57,555 nt of DNA from the NCBI GenBank assembly GCA_947854175.1, contig CANTYJ010000036.1, forward strand, positions 1 through 57,555, given 5' to 3'. Shown piece after piece: positions 39,940-49,526 of the stretch. Below the pieces are notes generated by a model. That model saw nothing but the letters and a program-made list of their open reading frames with translations, had not been told where the DNA came from and did no database searches. The position numbers were made by a program, and so were the translations under genes. The stretch is from an uncultured Turicimonas sp. (lineage in GTDB: Bacteria > Pseudomonadota > Gammaproteobacteria > Burkholderiales > Burkholderiaceae_F). Numbering within the stretch: the stretch's first letter is position 1; the number at the start of each line of letters is the position of its first letter.

Positions 39940-41062
39940 ACAGACAAAAAGACAGTGGATAGCCATCCGAAAAAAATGGGAAAACGATCCCAGAGACGGT
40001 TACTCGTGGCTTATCAAAGAATTGAATTTGTCACTTTCTCGGAATTCCCTTTGGAGGCGTGCTACAGCAGAAGGATGGACCAAAAGTGAACTGATTTTGG
40101 CAACAAAGAGTGACGCCCCAAAAAAAGTGACACGCAAAAGAAATAAAAAAATCACTGATTTGGAAAAAGTTCACAAGTCACCTATTCCAGCCGTGGAAAA
40201 TCCTGTTGACCCTGTTCATTGCATGGACAAAAACCATTTAAGTGACAAAGAAAAATTGTATGTCACCGAATATCTGTCCAGTGGGATGAACAACGCTGAG
40301 GCCTGTCGGAAACTTGGCATGACTAGGGATGGCGGCAGAATCATAAAAAAACGTCCTCAAGTCCAGAGTGCTATCAGAGATTTCATCGCAGAAAGGGCTG
40401 AAGCGGCGGGAATTGAAGCAGAAGCAATTTTCAAGCTATTGGCAGGCATCTTAGAATTCGATGCAAACGAGTTCACCAGTTATGTTGTTTCATGCTGTCC
40501 ACGGTGTTGGTCGTCAACTGAAAGACCTCAGTTGGAACATCGGCAGTACTTTCTCATGAAAGACAAATGGGAAGACAGGGAGCTTTTGCGGCAATTACGT
40601 CAAAGTTCGTACAAAATCAGACCATTCCCGTATGAGTTATGGGATAAAAGAAAAACTCCGAATCCTGATTGCCCGAATTGTCTGGGACGTGGCTTTGGAG
40701 AAGTCATCATCAAAGATACAAGAAATTTGTCGCCACTTGCAAAAATCATGTATTGCGGTGTTACCGACGGCAAAAATGGTATAGAAGTGGCAACGCTTCA
40801 AAAAGAAAAAGCACTCGAACATTTGATTCGGGTTCTTGGTCTTTATGGCGGTATGGACAACAAAGAGTCGGTGGTTACAGCAACGCCTGAGGAACTATCA
40901 AAGTTATTCTTGAATACGTTAACAAAAGCGGCAGAAAAACAAAAAGCCGTTAACTTGGAAAGAGGTTTTGTAGACGCAACAATCATCGATACCGAAGAAG
41001 ACAAATTCAAAACAGTAATAGAAGAAACTTTTGAAGAAAAAAACACTGAAGACGATTCTTAA
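39932..41062 (+). CDS. Terminase small subunit with zinc ribbon
   Basis: 376 residues from GTG 39932. Basic N-terminus, then LSDKEKLYVTEYLSSGMNNAEACRKLGMT, the HTH of Terminase_2-type small subunits. A CPRC and CPNC pair around residues 186-250 probably binds zinc, an addition to the usual fold. The subunit recognises packaging sites for the large subunit encoded 5 nt downstream. Confidence 0.75.
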   Translation: MARQTKRQWIAIRKKWENDPRDGYSWLIKELNLSLSRNSLWRRATAEGWTKSELILATKSDAPKKVTRKRNKKITDLEKVHKSPIPAVENPVDPVHCMDKNHLSDKEKLYVTEYLSSGMNNAEACRKLGMTRDGGRIIKKRPQVQSAIRDFIAERAEAAGIEAEAIFKLLAGILEFDANEFTSYVVSCCPRCWSSTERPQLEHRQYFLMKDKWEDRELLRQLRQSSYKIRPFPYELWDKRKTPNPDCPNCLGRGFGEVIIKDTRNLSPLAKIMYCGVTDGKNGIEVATLQKEKALEHLIRVLGLYGGMDNKESVVTATPEELSKLFLNTLTKAAEKQKAVNLERGFVDATIIDTEEDKFKTVIEETFEEKNTEDDS

Positions 41063-41067
41063 GACCT

Positions 41068-42636
41068 ATGGCAAAACAAACTAGCATTTTGGAAGATCCC
41101 CGCTACCCTGCTTTTGTGGAAAGGTATGCAACGGATCCGCTCCGATTTGCGATTGAATGCACGGGATTGGAGCCGAGCGCAGATCAGCTTGACTTGTTGA
41201 CAAAAATCTATGAACCAACTGCAAGAGTAAGCGTTGTTTCAGGAACTGGAACAGGTAAGACTTTTGCATTTGCCAGAATAGCCCTTTGGCACCTACTGTG
41301 TTTTCCTGGAGCTACTTATGACGGGAAATTGGAAGTGGGTTCAAACACGTATATCGGAGCTCCGAATATCCAGCAGGTAGCCGATGGTGTTTGGAAAGAG
41401 ATGGAGGATACAAAGATAGCAATCATGCAGAGCAAAAATTCTTGGATTGCTGAATATATCGAAATCACAAAAACAAAAGTTTCAATTAAAGGCTTCTCCT
41501 CCCAATGGTTCATTTCGCAAATTGCATTCCAGAAGGGAAAATCGGTAGGAATTGCAGGTAAACACCGTTTTTGGCAGCTCATTATCATTGACGAGGCGGC
41601 AGGTGTTTCTGATGAGCACTTTAAGGTTATAACAGGTACTCAAACTCAGGGAGGAAACAGAATCTTGATGGCCTCCCAAGGTGTCAGAAACGCTGGTTAT
41701 TTCTACGATACGCACCACTCTCTGAGCAAGAAAAACGGAGGTGCTTGGGACGCTCTATGCTTCAACTCTGAGAAGTCTCCTTTCGTAACACTGGACTGGC
41801 TTAAAGAACGAGAGCTTGAAAGCGGTGGAAGAAATTCAGTCGAATATCAAATCCGCGTTCTTGGAAGATTCGTTGAAGATTCTTCAAATTATCTCCTGAC
41901 CAGAGCAGACCTTGAAAGAGGATTCGAGCCTCGTTCAATCATTGGAAAAGATGAACCCTACGGCTACTTGATTTTGTGCGATGTCGGTATGGGTGAATAT
42001 CGGGATGATACCGTCATTGTCGTTGCCCGAGTTATTGGGGATGGCGATTCTGGAGATCCAATGCCTCGGAGAGTTGAATTTGTCGAAGTACCGCTTTGCT
42101 CTAACGACAGAGGCATTAATGATTTGCCGGGAGACCTTCGAGAGATTTTGGAGAAAACCTCTAATGCAACATTGCTGGTTGATGCAGGCGGTATGGGTGC
42201 GAGTGTTGTCAAAACCTTGGAATCTCACGGTGTCCCAGTCAAAAGAGTTATTTGGGGTAGCCCTTGTTTTAAAAAAAGGCTTAAAGAAAGATTTTTCAAT
42301 CAGAGAGCTTGTGCCATGGTGCGTTTGCGTGATGCATTAAGAAGTGGCCGAGTTGTCTTCCCTCAAGGTCTCTCAAATCGAATCAAGCAAAAAATAATTG
42401 ATCAAGGGGCAAGGCTACCTTTCCATTGGTCCGAGTCAGGCGGTCTGAGATATGTCATGGAGTCGAAGAAAGAGATGGCAAAACAAGGTATCAAGTCGCC
42501 GGACATTATTGACGCCATGAGTTTTGCCTTCCTTGAGACAGCTACCTACATGATGGCTGATGAAAGACTATCCAACGAAACAACAATCGGAAACAAGGCA
42601 CTCGATTTTGCGCGAGAGGCTTTTGCGGATTTTTGA
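41068..42636 (+). CDS. terL: Terminase large subunit
   Basis: 522 residues. ATPase motifs: SGTGTGKT (Walker A, about 57-64) and QLIIIDEAAG (Walker B). Nuclease domain: CDVGMGEYRDD, LLVDAGGMG and DIIDAMSFAF carry the acidic residues. It drives DNA packaging and cuts the concatemer. Length normal. Its stop overlaps a 40-codon ORF that may be a portal remnant. Confidence 0.93.
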   Translation: MAKQTSILEDPRYPAFVERYATDPLRFAIECTGLEPSADQLDLLTKIYEPTARVSVVSGTGTGKTFAFARIALWHLLCFPGATYDGKLEVGSNTYIGAPNIQQVADGVWKEMEDTKIAIMQSKNSWIAEYIEITKTKVSIKGFSSQWFISQIAFQKGKSVGIAGKHRFWQLIIIDEAAGVSDEHFKVITGTQTQGGNRILMASQGVRNAGYFYDTHHSLSKKNGGAWDALCFNSEKSPFVTLDWLKERELESGGRNSVEYQIRVLGRFVEDSSNYLLTRADLERGFEPRSIIGKDEPYGYLILCDVGMGEYRDDTVIVVARVIGDGDSGDPMPRRVEFVEVPLCSNDRGINDLPGDLREILEKTSNATLLVDAGGMGASVVKTLESHGVPVKRVIWGSPCFKKRLKERFFNQRACAMVRLRDALRSGRVVFPQGLSNRIKQKIIDQGARLPFHWSESGGLRYVMESKKEMAKQGIKSPDIIDAMSFAFLETATYMMADERLSNETTIGNKALDFAREAFADF

Positions 42637-42755
42637 TTCGGAAATTAACAAAATTACCCAGACCCTTCACAGTTCAAAATTACCTGAATGAACAATGGAG
42701 CAATTCGCCCTATGAAAACAGGCATCATCAAATACAACCTCAAGGAAAGAGGTAG
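42633..42755 (+). pseudogene. Possible portal-gene remnant (40 codons, TTG start)
   Basis: The frame overlaps the terminase stop (TTGA) and reads RKLTKLPRPFTVQNYLNEQW and on to SNSPYE, then runs into the start of the next gene and stops. A portal gene of 350-500 codons is normally found here and is missing. The idea that this is its 5' end after a deletion is inference. Confidence 0.3.
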
Positions 42756-43602
42756 AAAATTTAGAGGTCAGGATCGGAACTGGAATATTCCTGCAATTGT
42801 CGCAGCTATCAATTCTCCCGAATGTCAGGAAAAAGTTAAGAACCGGGACATGATTGGGTACTACGGTCACTGGTGCCGCGTGAAGTTCGGAATGAACCCT
42901 CAGGAAGGCGGCCTTGAAAAAGGAAAGCCCTATTTTATTGAACCTGCAATTGTCACGGTGCATCTAAAAGCTCATCCCGATGGGACAATCGAACATCAGG
43001 AAGAATTCCTCGAAACAAATTCAGGAAAAGCAGCTGCCCAGCTTTTCAAGTCAAAAGTTGGAGGCTTCTCCTCAGCCATTAACGCCGGAAGAATGCCTCA
43101 ATTTTTTGGGTTTGATTATGTTTTTGAACCAAATTATTCAACGAACCGAGGTTTTGCACTTGATTCTGTGGACGGCGTTTATGATGTCGCTGAAAACATG
43201 ACTGCCGACGAAATCGATGCAGAAATCCAGAGGGAACAAGTGGCAGGATTGTTGCAGTCCATCGAAGCCCAAAGACTCGTTATCGACAGTGCTAACGAGG
43301 TAATCCAGAAGTTGGAAAGTGAGAACACTTCTCTGCAAGGTGCGCTTGATGCAATTGCAAGAGCACAACTTCAGAAAGAACAAGAGCAAGTTGTGCAAGC
43401 TAAAAAAGAAGCATCTGCAAGACAAACTCGAAAGTATGATTTCCGACAAAAAAACAAAGTGAGCACAGAATCTTTCTTGGATGGAATCCGAGCATTCAAC
43501 AATTGTGAGAAGCTGCCCTCAGTCCAAAGCGACAACAGATTTGACGCCGTAGAAGAAGAATTAAGAAAAATTCCTCTTTATCAGAACTTCTTTGGAGTCT
43601 AG
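42688..43602 (+). CDS. Head maturation protease/scaffold candidate
   Basis: 304 residues. The N-terminal part (PYFIEPAIVTVHLKAHPDG, later FLETNSGKAAAQLFKSKVGGFSSA) resembles phage prohead proteases with His and Ser in strand-helix arrangement. Residues about 180-245 are a Gln/Glu coiled coil, as in fused protease-scaffold proteins. The start could also be ATG 42712 (MKTGIIKYNL). Family assignment is tentative. Confidence 0.5.
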   Translation: MNNGAIRPMKTGIIKYNLKERGRKFRGQDRNWNIPAIVAAINSPECQEKVKNRDMIGYYGHWCRVKFGMNPQEGGLEKGKPYFIEPAIVTVHLKAHPDGTIEHQEEFLETNSGKAAAQLFKSKVGGFSSAINAGRMPQFFGFDYVFEPNYSTNRGFALDSVDGVYDVAENMTADEIDAEIQREQVAGLLQSIEAQRLVIDSANEVIQKLESENTSLQGALDAIARAQLQKEQEQVVQAKKEASARQTRKYDFRQKNKVSTESFLDGIRAFNNCEKLPSVQSDNRFDAVEEELRKIPLYQNFFGV

Positions 43603-43604
43603 CT

Positions 43605-44303
43605 ATGTTTGAACAAGTCAAAGTCGCGTTCGGAAAATACATGGAAGGTTATTTTCGGACGCTTCAGGATACGGCCAGACTCTCCGAGTTCATCTCACGT
43701 CCCTACCCAACTGCTGTAATTGTCGTGCCATCTAGAATGGTTGACGCTCAGGAAGAAATGCTATTGAAGTATTTCAGAAAAGACGGCAAGCCAAATGAAC
43801 CGACTTATCCCTACAAGCTACCTATCATTTTTGTTGGTTTTGCTAAAGACACTATTCCGACCGGCCGAGATTACACAAGAGAAATCGCAGACAAATCTCT
43901 TATTGAAATAGATGGGTTGAACGAAGTAACCGAAGTCCGGACTTCTGCAATCGACCTAAGGACTCAGGTAGTTATCAATACCTACGATGAGCCAAGCGCC
44001 CGCAGTCTGATGGCTCAGTTTCTCCTTTATTTGGATGAGACTCCATCACGCCGCTTTTGGTCCACTTACGTTTATAAAGGAAAAGAGACTTTCTGGCCCG
44101 TTCAGATTGAAGACCCTGCTCCGGTCCCTATGTCTATTGCAACCGACTCAAAAAATTTGACGACTCTGGCAGTTGATTTAACTTTGAAAGCGACTGTTCC
44201 GCTTTTCTATGAGTATAAACCAAAGGTCCAGAACCCTGTCAGTTGTCACGGTGTTGCTGGAATGCAGCCAAAACCTATTTACCGTGACAACGCAGATAAG
44301 TAG
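43605..44303 (+). CDS. Virion protein of unknown role
   Basis: 232 residues, alternating beta sequence in the centre (VTEVRTSAIDLRTQVVINTYDE) and at the end. GGAGTCTAGCT precedes the ATG. Its place among head/neck genes suggests a neck or tail-terminator type protein; no family recognised. Confidence 0.5.
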   Translation: MFEQVKVAFGKYMEGYFRTLQDTARLSEFISRPYPTAVIVVPSRMVDAQEEMLLKYFRKDGKPNEPTYPYKLPIIFVGFAKDTIPTGRDYTREIADKSLIEIDGLNEVTEVRTSAIDLRTQVVINTYDEPSARSLMAQFLLYLDETPSRRFWSTYVYKGKETFWPVQIEDPAPVPMSIATDSKNLTTLAVDLTLKATVPLFYEYKPKVQNPVSCHGVAGMQPKPIYRDNADK

Positions 44304-44312
44304 GAGGCTAAT

Positions 44313-44837
44313 TTGTACCAGAGAATTCAGGCAAACATAACAGGATTCAAAGGAGAACCGGTATCTCTCTTTTCGGTTTACGACACAGTCAATGGGATTC
44401 TCTCAGTTGCCAAAATCACAAGGTACAGCTCCGAAAAAAAAGATCAGTGCTTACTAGTTACAAACGATGTGAAAGAGCCTTATCGGGACATGTACTTTGA
44501 CATGAAAGATTTTCGGAGCTCCATTGAAGCCTTCCATATACTGTCAAATGGAATTGCCTGCGATAAGGTAACCAGAAGGCTCCAAATTGACTCAAGTGCA
44601 AATGCAAGCAATCCAAGCGCAGTCATTGATCTGGACGCTATCGAAGCCTCAGGCTTGAAGTACAGAATTGACCCAGAACTTTCAAATGCCCAAGTGGCTT
44701 GCTTAGCAACCTGTTTTTACGCCGTGCAAGTCAATGCAATTAGTGAATCCGTCTCTTTCTCTCAGGAACTCGAAAGAGTGCAAAAGAATGAGTACGGAGT
44801 CGGAGAGGAAGACTATTTTTACTTAATTACGGTGTGA
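44313..44837 (+). CDS. Virion protein of unknown role, TTG start
   Basis: 174 residues from TTG 44313, which has AGGAGG 5-6 nt upstream. Beta-rich N-terminal half, helical C-terminal half. No family recognised. It lies between two virion-type genes with short gaps. Confidence 0.45.
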   Translation: MYQRIQANITGFKGEPVSLFSVYDTVNGILSVAKITRYSSEKKDQCLLVTNDVKEPYRDMYFDMKDFRSSIEAFHILSNGIACDKVTRRLQIDSSANASNPSAVIDLDAIEASGLKYRIDPELSNAQVACLATCFYAVQVNAISESVSFSQELERVQKNEYGVGEEDYFYLITV

Positions 44838-44838
44838 T

Positions 44839-45183
44839 ATGAGTTATATGGAAAAGGACACAAGAGTTGCGGCTGATTTTTGGAGAGAGGTCCGAAAGTT
44901 CTCGGAAAATGCCAAACCTTGGACCCAGGATGCAATTTTTTATCAGACCAAGCCGGACGAAAGATACGATTTAACGTTGGTTGCAAAAAGAGTTTACGGG
45001 CGGAGGTTTGAGTATTTAGCTGTCATGGCTGCCGCCTCAATTGATTCTTTGGATTGTGAGTTGAAACAAAAAACAATTGTTCTGCCTAACCTTGCAAGAC
45101 TTAACTTCATCAAACGAATAACTGGATTTGAATCGGATCCCGACTTGAGATTCCAACAGGCTCCAACATGGATTGAGGAATAA
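44839..45183 (+). CDS. Small virion protein, possibly tail/neck
   Basis: 114 residues. ERYDLTLVAKRVYGRRFEYLAVMAAA and TIVLPNLARLNFIKR are reminiscent of phage tail-X-like or LysM-style small proteins, but the match is weak. It starts 1 nt after the preceding stop. Confidence 0.45.
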   Translation: MSYMEKDTRVAADFWREVRKFSENAKPWTQDAIFYQTKPDERYDLTLVAKRVYGRRFEYLAVMAAASIDSLDCELKQKTIVLPNLARLNFIKRITGFESDPDLRFQQAPTWIEE

Positions 45184-45189
45184 ACAAGC

Positions 45190-46266
45190 ATGGACAGAAA
45201 TGACAAAGAATGGTTTGGGAAAGTTTCGGGGCTTGTAAAAGAAACAAAGGCTCATTTTGCAAATGATGCCAGAGAAAGAGCCGCCGCAGGAAAACTACCA
45301 AAATCCCAAAACATCATTCTCAACGAAAAAGAGGTTCAGGGATATTGGGACGTCACCAGGGTTCTTGAAACTACTTTAAATGGCAGACATCAAATAACGG
45401 CTGATGATTTAGCTGCTTTCAGACAAAACATGAGAGTGGCCCAAAAGCGATTCGGAGGCGGAGCCGGAATCACTGCCAGACAAGTCATAAACCTTGCCGG
45501 AGGAAAGCCTCTCGAATATCTGCATCCTAAAGACGGGATGGACTCTGACATTGACAAGGCTAGGAGAGAAATAACGCGCTGTTTGGCTGTTTCTGCCGCT
45601 AATCGGACAGTTCGATTCATCACAAATGCCTCTCCTGAATCGGATGTTCAACGGCACGTTGTGATTGTTGATTTCCTCGCCTATGAGGAAGCCTGCGCAA
45701 GGCTCGCTTCAATGTACAAGCCAACTGAGAAGGATTGTCGGAAATTGGCTGATTGGATGAGAAAGCAAAAACTCGCTTTTGATTGTGACTGTGGTCGTCA
45801 TAGATACTTTTTTCGGTACATCGCCTCAATTGGAGGATTCGCGGCAGGCAGAAAAGAGACTGGATATCCCAAGATCAGAAACCCCGGCCTCAACGGTGTA
45901 GCCTGTAAACACGTTTTGCGGGTCATGAGTGAAATCGAGCGCTCAGGCTTGGTTCTTAGATTTCTTACAAAACATCTGATGAATTCAAGTGAGTATAAGG
46001 CAAGCACCCGACTGACTCAGAAACAAACAGAACAGGAGGCGAAAGAACAAGCAAGAACAAAGATTGACGTAGATCCGTCAACTTTGATTAAAGCAAGAAT
46101 TCTTTTGAAAAAGGCAAAAAACGCTTTATTCCAGGCTCAAAAAAATACTCCACCACCCAAGAAAATAACGACGGCGTCTCAAGTCAAAACAAAGTCGGTT
46201 GCAGAGAAATTATCAGATAAATTTTTCTCAGTCAAAAATGGTCTTTTTAAGCTCTTTGGAAAGTAA
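45190..46266 (+). CDS. Virion-module protein with SWIM-type zinc motif
   Basis: 358 residues. FDCDCGRHRYFFRYIASIGG followed 30 residues later by GVACKHVLRVM gives the C-x-C...C-x-H spacing of SWIM zinc fingers. The C-terminal 80 residues are Lys/Gln-rich. I recall similar proteins in the structural modules of contractile-tailed prophages; the function is unknown. GAGGAATAAACAAGC precedes the ATG. Confidence 0.6.
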   Translation: MDRNDKEWFGKVSGLVKETKAHFANDARERAAAGKLPKSQNIILNEKEVQGYWDVTRVLETTLNGRHQITADDLAAFRQNMRVAQKRFGGGAGITARQVINLAGGKPLEYLHPKDGMDSDIDKARREITRCLAVSAANRTVRFITNASPESDVQRHVVIVDFLAYEEACARLASMYKPTEKDCRKLADWMRKQKLAFDCDCGRHRYFFRYIASIGGFAAGRKETGYPKIRNPGLNGVACKHVLRVMSEIERSGLVLRFLTKHLMNSSEYKASTRLTQKQTEQEAKEQARTKIDVDPSTLIKARILLKKAKNALFQAQKNTPPPKKITTASQVKTKSVAEKLSDKFFSVKNGLFKLFGK

Positions 46267-46271
46267 AAATC

Positions 46272-46796
46272 ATGTTAAACAATGTCCCAACCGGATTGAA
46301 TCTGCTAGTCCGAAATGTCGTAAAAAATCATCCAAACACGTTCAATTGCGAGGTTTATCGAAAGGTTGTCACGAGGCAAGCTCCCATTGTTTGGAACGGT
46401 GAGCCAACTGTCGGAGGCATGGGAATGCTCGATGATGACGATGAATCAGAATTCAAATATGAGTGTATTGGACAAGGCTATGCACTTCCTGCAGAAACAT
46501 TTCAGGCCTCCCCATTGATGGATAAAAACGATGCCAACGTAGGATATACAGATGAATTTCGCTTTTTAATTGAACCTGTGGCGGAGCATTCAAATCAACC
46601 GGGCTGGTTCGAAATAAGCACCCATGATCTTGTTTATCTCCTGCTATTTGATGGAGTTAATGAAAAGCCTGCGAAGTTATGTTTTGAGGTTGTAGGACGT
46701 GAGACCACAAATAACATCCCTCCATTTTCGACAAGATATGTTTGCAATAGGCGTGATGAACTTGATGTTTCTGTAAATACAAAAGATGAGAAATAA
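46272..46796 (+). CDS. Virion protein of unknown role
   Basis: 174 residues with an acidic loop (MLDDDDESEFKYE) and beta-rich remainder ending in a disordered tail. No family recognised. It is 5 nt after the SWIM gene and directly before two inserted-looking small genes. Confidence 0.5.
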   Translation: MLNNVPTGLNLLVRNVVKNHPNTFNCEVYRKVVTRQAPIVWNGEPTVGGMGMLDDDDESEFKYECIGQGYALPAETFQASPLMDKNDANVGYTDEFRFLIEPVAEHSNQPGWFEISTHDLVYLLLFDGVNEKPAKLCFEVVGRETTNNIPPFSTRYVCNRRDELDVSVNTKDEK

Positions 46797-46799
46797 GTT

Positions 46800-47045
46800 A
46801 TGAACAACTGCTGCAATGAATTTTCTTTAGCTACGAGATTTATTGAAGACTTCTTGTATGGCAACGCCCGTAAGCATTACCAACGCCAAGAATTTGATAC
46901 TTTTGATGCCTTAAAAAGCCTGTTTGAAAATTTTTTAGATTCTGTTTCTTCTTCGTTACTTGATGAGTATCTTAGGAAGGTAGAAAAAGCCACAAATGTT
47001 AAAGAATTGGGAAATTACATAAGAGAATTTTCAGTGAAGCGGTGA
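46800..47045 (+). CDS. Small helical protein, accessory insertion
   Basis: 81 residues, largely helical (FEDFLY... SSLLDEYLRKVEKATNVKELG). Not recognised. With the next gene and the following structured, terminator-ending region it forms a roughly 0.8-kb unit between virion genes. Confidence 0.45.
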   Translation: MNNCCNEFSLATRFIEDFLYGNARKHYQRQEFDTFDALKSLFENFLDSVSSSLLDEYLRKVEKATNVKELGNYIREFSVKR

Positions 47046-47078
47046 CCAAGTGGAACAAAAATATATGGAATCCCGGAA

Positions 47079-47477
47079 ATGTTAGACCCAGCTATAGCTA
47101 TAACAAGGCAGTTCCATAAAAAAGTAGGCGACAGAGTAAGATCTGAAACCTCTTCATTAGAAGACAGAAAAATCATTTCTAAAAAAGTACTTTATGCCAT
47201 AGACCAGCTTTCCACAATACTAAAGCACGGAAAAAAGAGCGGTTGGGACGTTGCAGATAATCACAAGCAAGCATGGTTTATCTACTCTTCTTTAAGCGTT
47301 TCTGAGGAAGCGATTGGAAATTTTGAGGTAATTTTAGAAATCAAAAGGAATCAAAACGCCTTGGTTGCCTATACGATTAATGTAGAAGGAGCAAAAGGAT
47401 TTGCAGAACGAAAGAGAAAGTTTAATGAGACCTTCAAACTGAAAGGAGGTAGACAATCACTTAGCTACCTAAAGTGA
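47079..47477 (+). CDS. Small accessory protein, unknown
   Basis: 132 residues. A helical N-terminal half leads to an alternating beta segment (WFIYSSLSVSEEAIGNFEV, NALVAYTINVEG) and a basic end. Not recognised. GGAA precedes the ATG. It may be a moron inserted before the capsid gene. Confidence 0.45.
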   Translation: MLDPAIAITRQFHKKVGDRVRSETSSLEDRKIISKKVLYAIDQLSTILKHGKKSGWDVADNHKQAWFIYSSLSVSEEAIGNFEVILEIKRNQNALVAYTINVEGAKGFAERKRKFNETFKLKGGRQSLSYLK

Positions 47478-47479
47478 AT

Positions 47480-47605
47480 GAACCACGCCGTCCGTTACTT
47501 ATCTGTCATGTAAACGGCTCATACGTGGAACCGACCATCCATTATTGCTAGCGCGGCCCTGACAGTGAGGTTCACAGGCTTCAGCGATGGCAAGCCTTCT
47601 TTTTC
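47480..47605 (+). ncRNA. Candidate structured RNA ending in a terminator
   Basis: CCACG/CGTGG (47483-47487 with 47524-47528) encloses GCCGT/ACGGC (47487-47491 with 47514-47518). The loop CTGTCA (47503-47508) is complementary to TGACAG (47560-47565), a possible pseudoknot, and GAACC/GGTTC (47528-47532 with 47569-47573) also pairs. The terminator at 47576 closes it. It could be a 3' UTR structure or a free RNA. Confidence 0.4.
47576..47604 (+). terminator. intrinsic terminator before the capsid gene
   Basis: Stem AGGCTT/AAGCCT with a 10-nt loop, then TCTTTTT. It separates the accessory unit from the capsid gene, whose own promoter must lie in 47605-47800 (no clear boxes seen). Confidence 0.7.
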
Positions 47606-47807
47606 ATCATTCTATCAACTCGGATTTATTAAAGCAAATAAACCAGCAACCTCAGAGGTGAACCAATTGAATTCTTTCTGACTGTATGTCTGGAATCCTT
47701 TCAAAACTCGGAAAATTGTAATAAATCGGGTCTTTCCACTCTAACAAAATGAAAACTGCAACGGCAGAAGCCGAACTTGTTTTTTATTTTTTATCTAGGA
47801 AAACTCG

Positions 47808-49508
47808 ATGGTTAATAACAACATGGTAAAAAAGTCCACCCAAGTAGTTCAACATTTTGTGGAAGGGCTGAAGCATTCAACAAATAAGGACGGCGTCTTT
47901 GATTCTGTCAATGCTAAAGAATACATTTCCCGCAATAATATCGAATTGCCGGAACATCTGCAGAACATCTATGACGAAGTCGCCTCTCGTGGTTCTCAGG
48001 ACCCCGAAGGCTTAGTAAATCGCATGATTTTAGACGTCATTCGCTTCTATGAACGGCAACATGGATGTGCTTGTCCGGCAGATATCGTAGAGCAGGCCAT
48101 TCAAAATGGCTACTCCTGCACCACCGACGCTAGAAACTTCCTTGATGACGCAACTAGCGAACATTCGGATCCGTTGTCCTTACAGCTGAACCGTGCCGTT
48201 TTGGCAATCCTCGCAACCTATGCTGAAGCCATTCCGTTCGCTCACTATTTACCGGCTGACATTCGAAGCAACGAAGCCAAATTGGCCATCATGTCTCACA
48301 TTGCCGGGGCTACTTTAGGATCCTACACAGAAGGCGATATCTTAGACGGTGTGGCTGCTGGTAAACCTTTTATCAGTTCTTCCAGAGTTCACTCCTCAAA
48401 GCCAACGAGCGAAGGTAAAGTTACAGGAAAAATCACTAAGATTCAGACTGACGATGATACTTGCGATCAGAGCGCGGGAGACTTGAAGCTGTTACAGGGA
48501 AGAGCTCTCGTCTATGTTGACGGTCGTCTTGCCGCCCGAGAACAGCCTGATTCAACAAGCGTAACTGCCTCTCCGATCAGTGGCTCAATTAAGGTCGGTG
48601 ACTCAACTTATGCAATCACCGGAACAATCAACAACAACACTGGCGCCTACAGTTTGGCCACTACACCAGCCCTTCCGGCAACTGTACCAGTGACTGTTCA
48701 AGGACATATTGATTTTGAAAGAGACCCGGATCTCACTCCTCAGATTCTATCCAAAGTTGAAACATTTAACCTTTATGCAAATCCATGGAGATGTACAACC
48801 CAGACATCCATCGATGCAAGAAGCCAGTTGGCAAATGAATTAGGTTTAGACCCGCAGGCCGAAGCAATTCTTGCAATTCAGAGCCAGTTTGCTATTGAAC
48901 GCCACTATGAAGCCCTTCGCATGGGTAAAAGATTGGCTGCAAACAATACAGGAACTTTCGATCTGAATTTTGCAGTATCTCATCAGGATACAAACATTCA
49001 GGAAGCCTGGCGCGACTTAGCAGTAGTTTTGAACAAAATGACTCAGCAGATGGCTGAGGACACAATCAATCATGGCATCACTCATTTGTATGTCGGTAAA
49101 GAAATTGCAGGTCATCTCAACGGTATGCCTTCCACAATTTTCGAATCAGCAGGCAATGTTCAGCGTCCGGGTATTTACAGACTGGGTAGACTATTTGGTC
49201 GATATGAAGTGTACTACACGCCGAAAGTTGTCAAAGAAACTCAAACCTCTGCTCAGATTCTTTGTGTCGGTAAAGCTACCGATGTGACACGCAATCCGAT
49301 TGTTCTTGGTGACGCTGTCGCACCAACAGTCCCACCGCTTGGTGTATTCCGTGATTTAAAACAAGGTGCAGGTTTCTATGCAAGAAACTTCACTTGTGTA
49401 AATCCACACGACCCTTCTAGCCGTGGATTCGGTCTAATTGACGTAAATCTCAAGGTTGAAAAACCGTCAGTCAATGTCACAGTCGACAACACCAACACTG
49501 GTAGCTAA
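47808..49508 (+). CDS. Major capsid protein
   Basis: 566 residues. The core parts AEAIPFAHYLPADIRSNEAK, then GKPFISSSRVH and the C-terminal GRYEVYYTPKVV and LGVFRDLKQGAGFYAR fit major capsid proteins of myoviruses. An inserted beta domain (about residues 205-305, Thr/Ser-rich) probably decorates the capsid surface. AGGAAAACTCG precedes the ATG; 330 bp of non-coding DNA precede it. Confidence 0.7.
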   Translation: MVNNNMVKKSTQVVQHFVEGLKHSTNKDGVFDSVNAKEYISRNNIELPEHLQNIYDEVASRGSQDPEGLVNRMILDVIRFYERQHGCACPADIVEQAIQNGYSCTTDARNFLDDATSEHSDPLSLQLNRAVLAILATYAEAIPFAHYLPADIRSNEAKLAIMSHIAGATLGSYTEGDILDGVAAGKPFISSSRVHSSKPTSEGKVTGKITKIQTDDDTCDQSAGDLKLLQGRALVYVDGRLAAREQPDSTSVTASPISGSIKVGDSTYAITGTINNNTGAYSLATTPALPATVPVTVQGHIDFERDPDLTPQILSKVETFNLYANPWRCTTQTSIDARSQLANELGLDPQAEAILAIQSQFAIERHYEALRMGKRLAANNTGTFDLNFAVSHQDTNIQEAWRDLAVVLNKMTQQMAEDTINHGITHLYVGKEIAGHLNGMPSTIFESAGNVQRPGIYRLGRLFGRYEVYYTPKVVKETQTSAQILCVGKATDVTRNPIVLGDAVAPTVPPLGVFRDLKQGAGFYARNFTCVNPHDPSSRGFGLIDVNLKVEKPSVNVTVDNTNTGS

Positions 49509-49526
49509 TTCTCAAAGGGGGCATAG

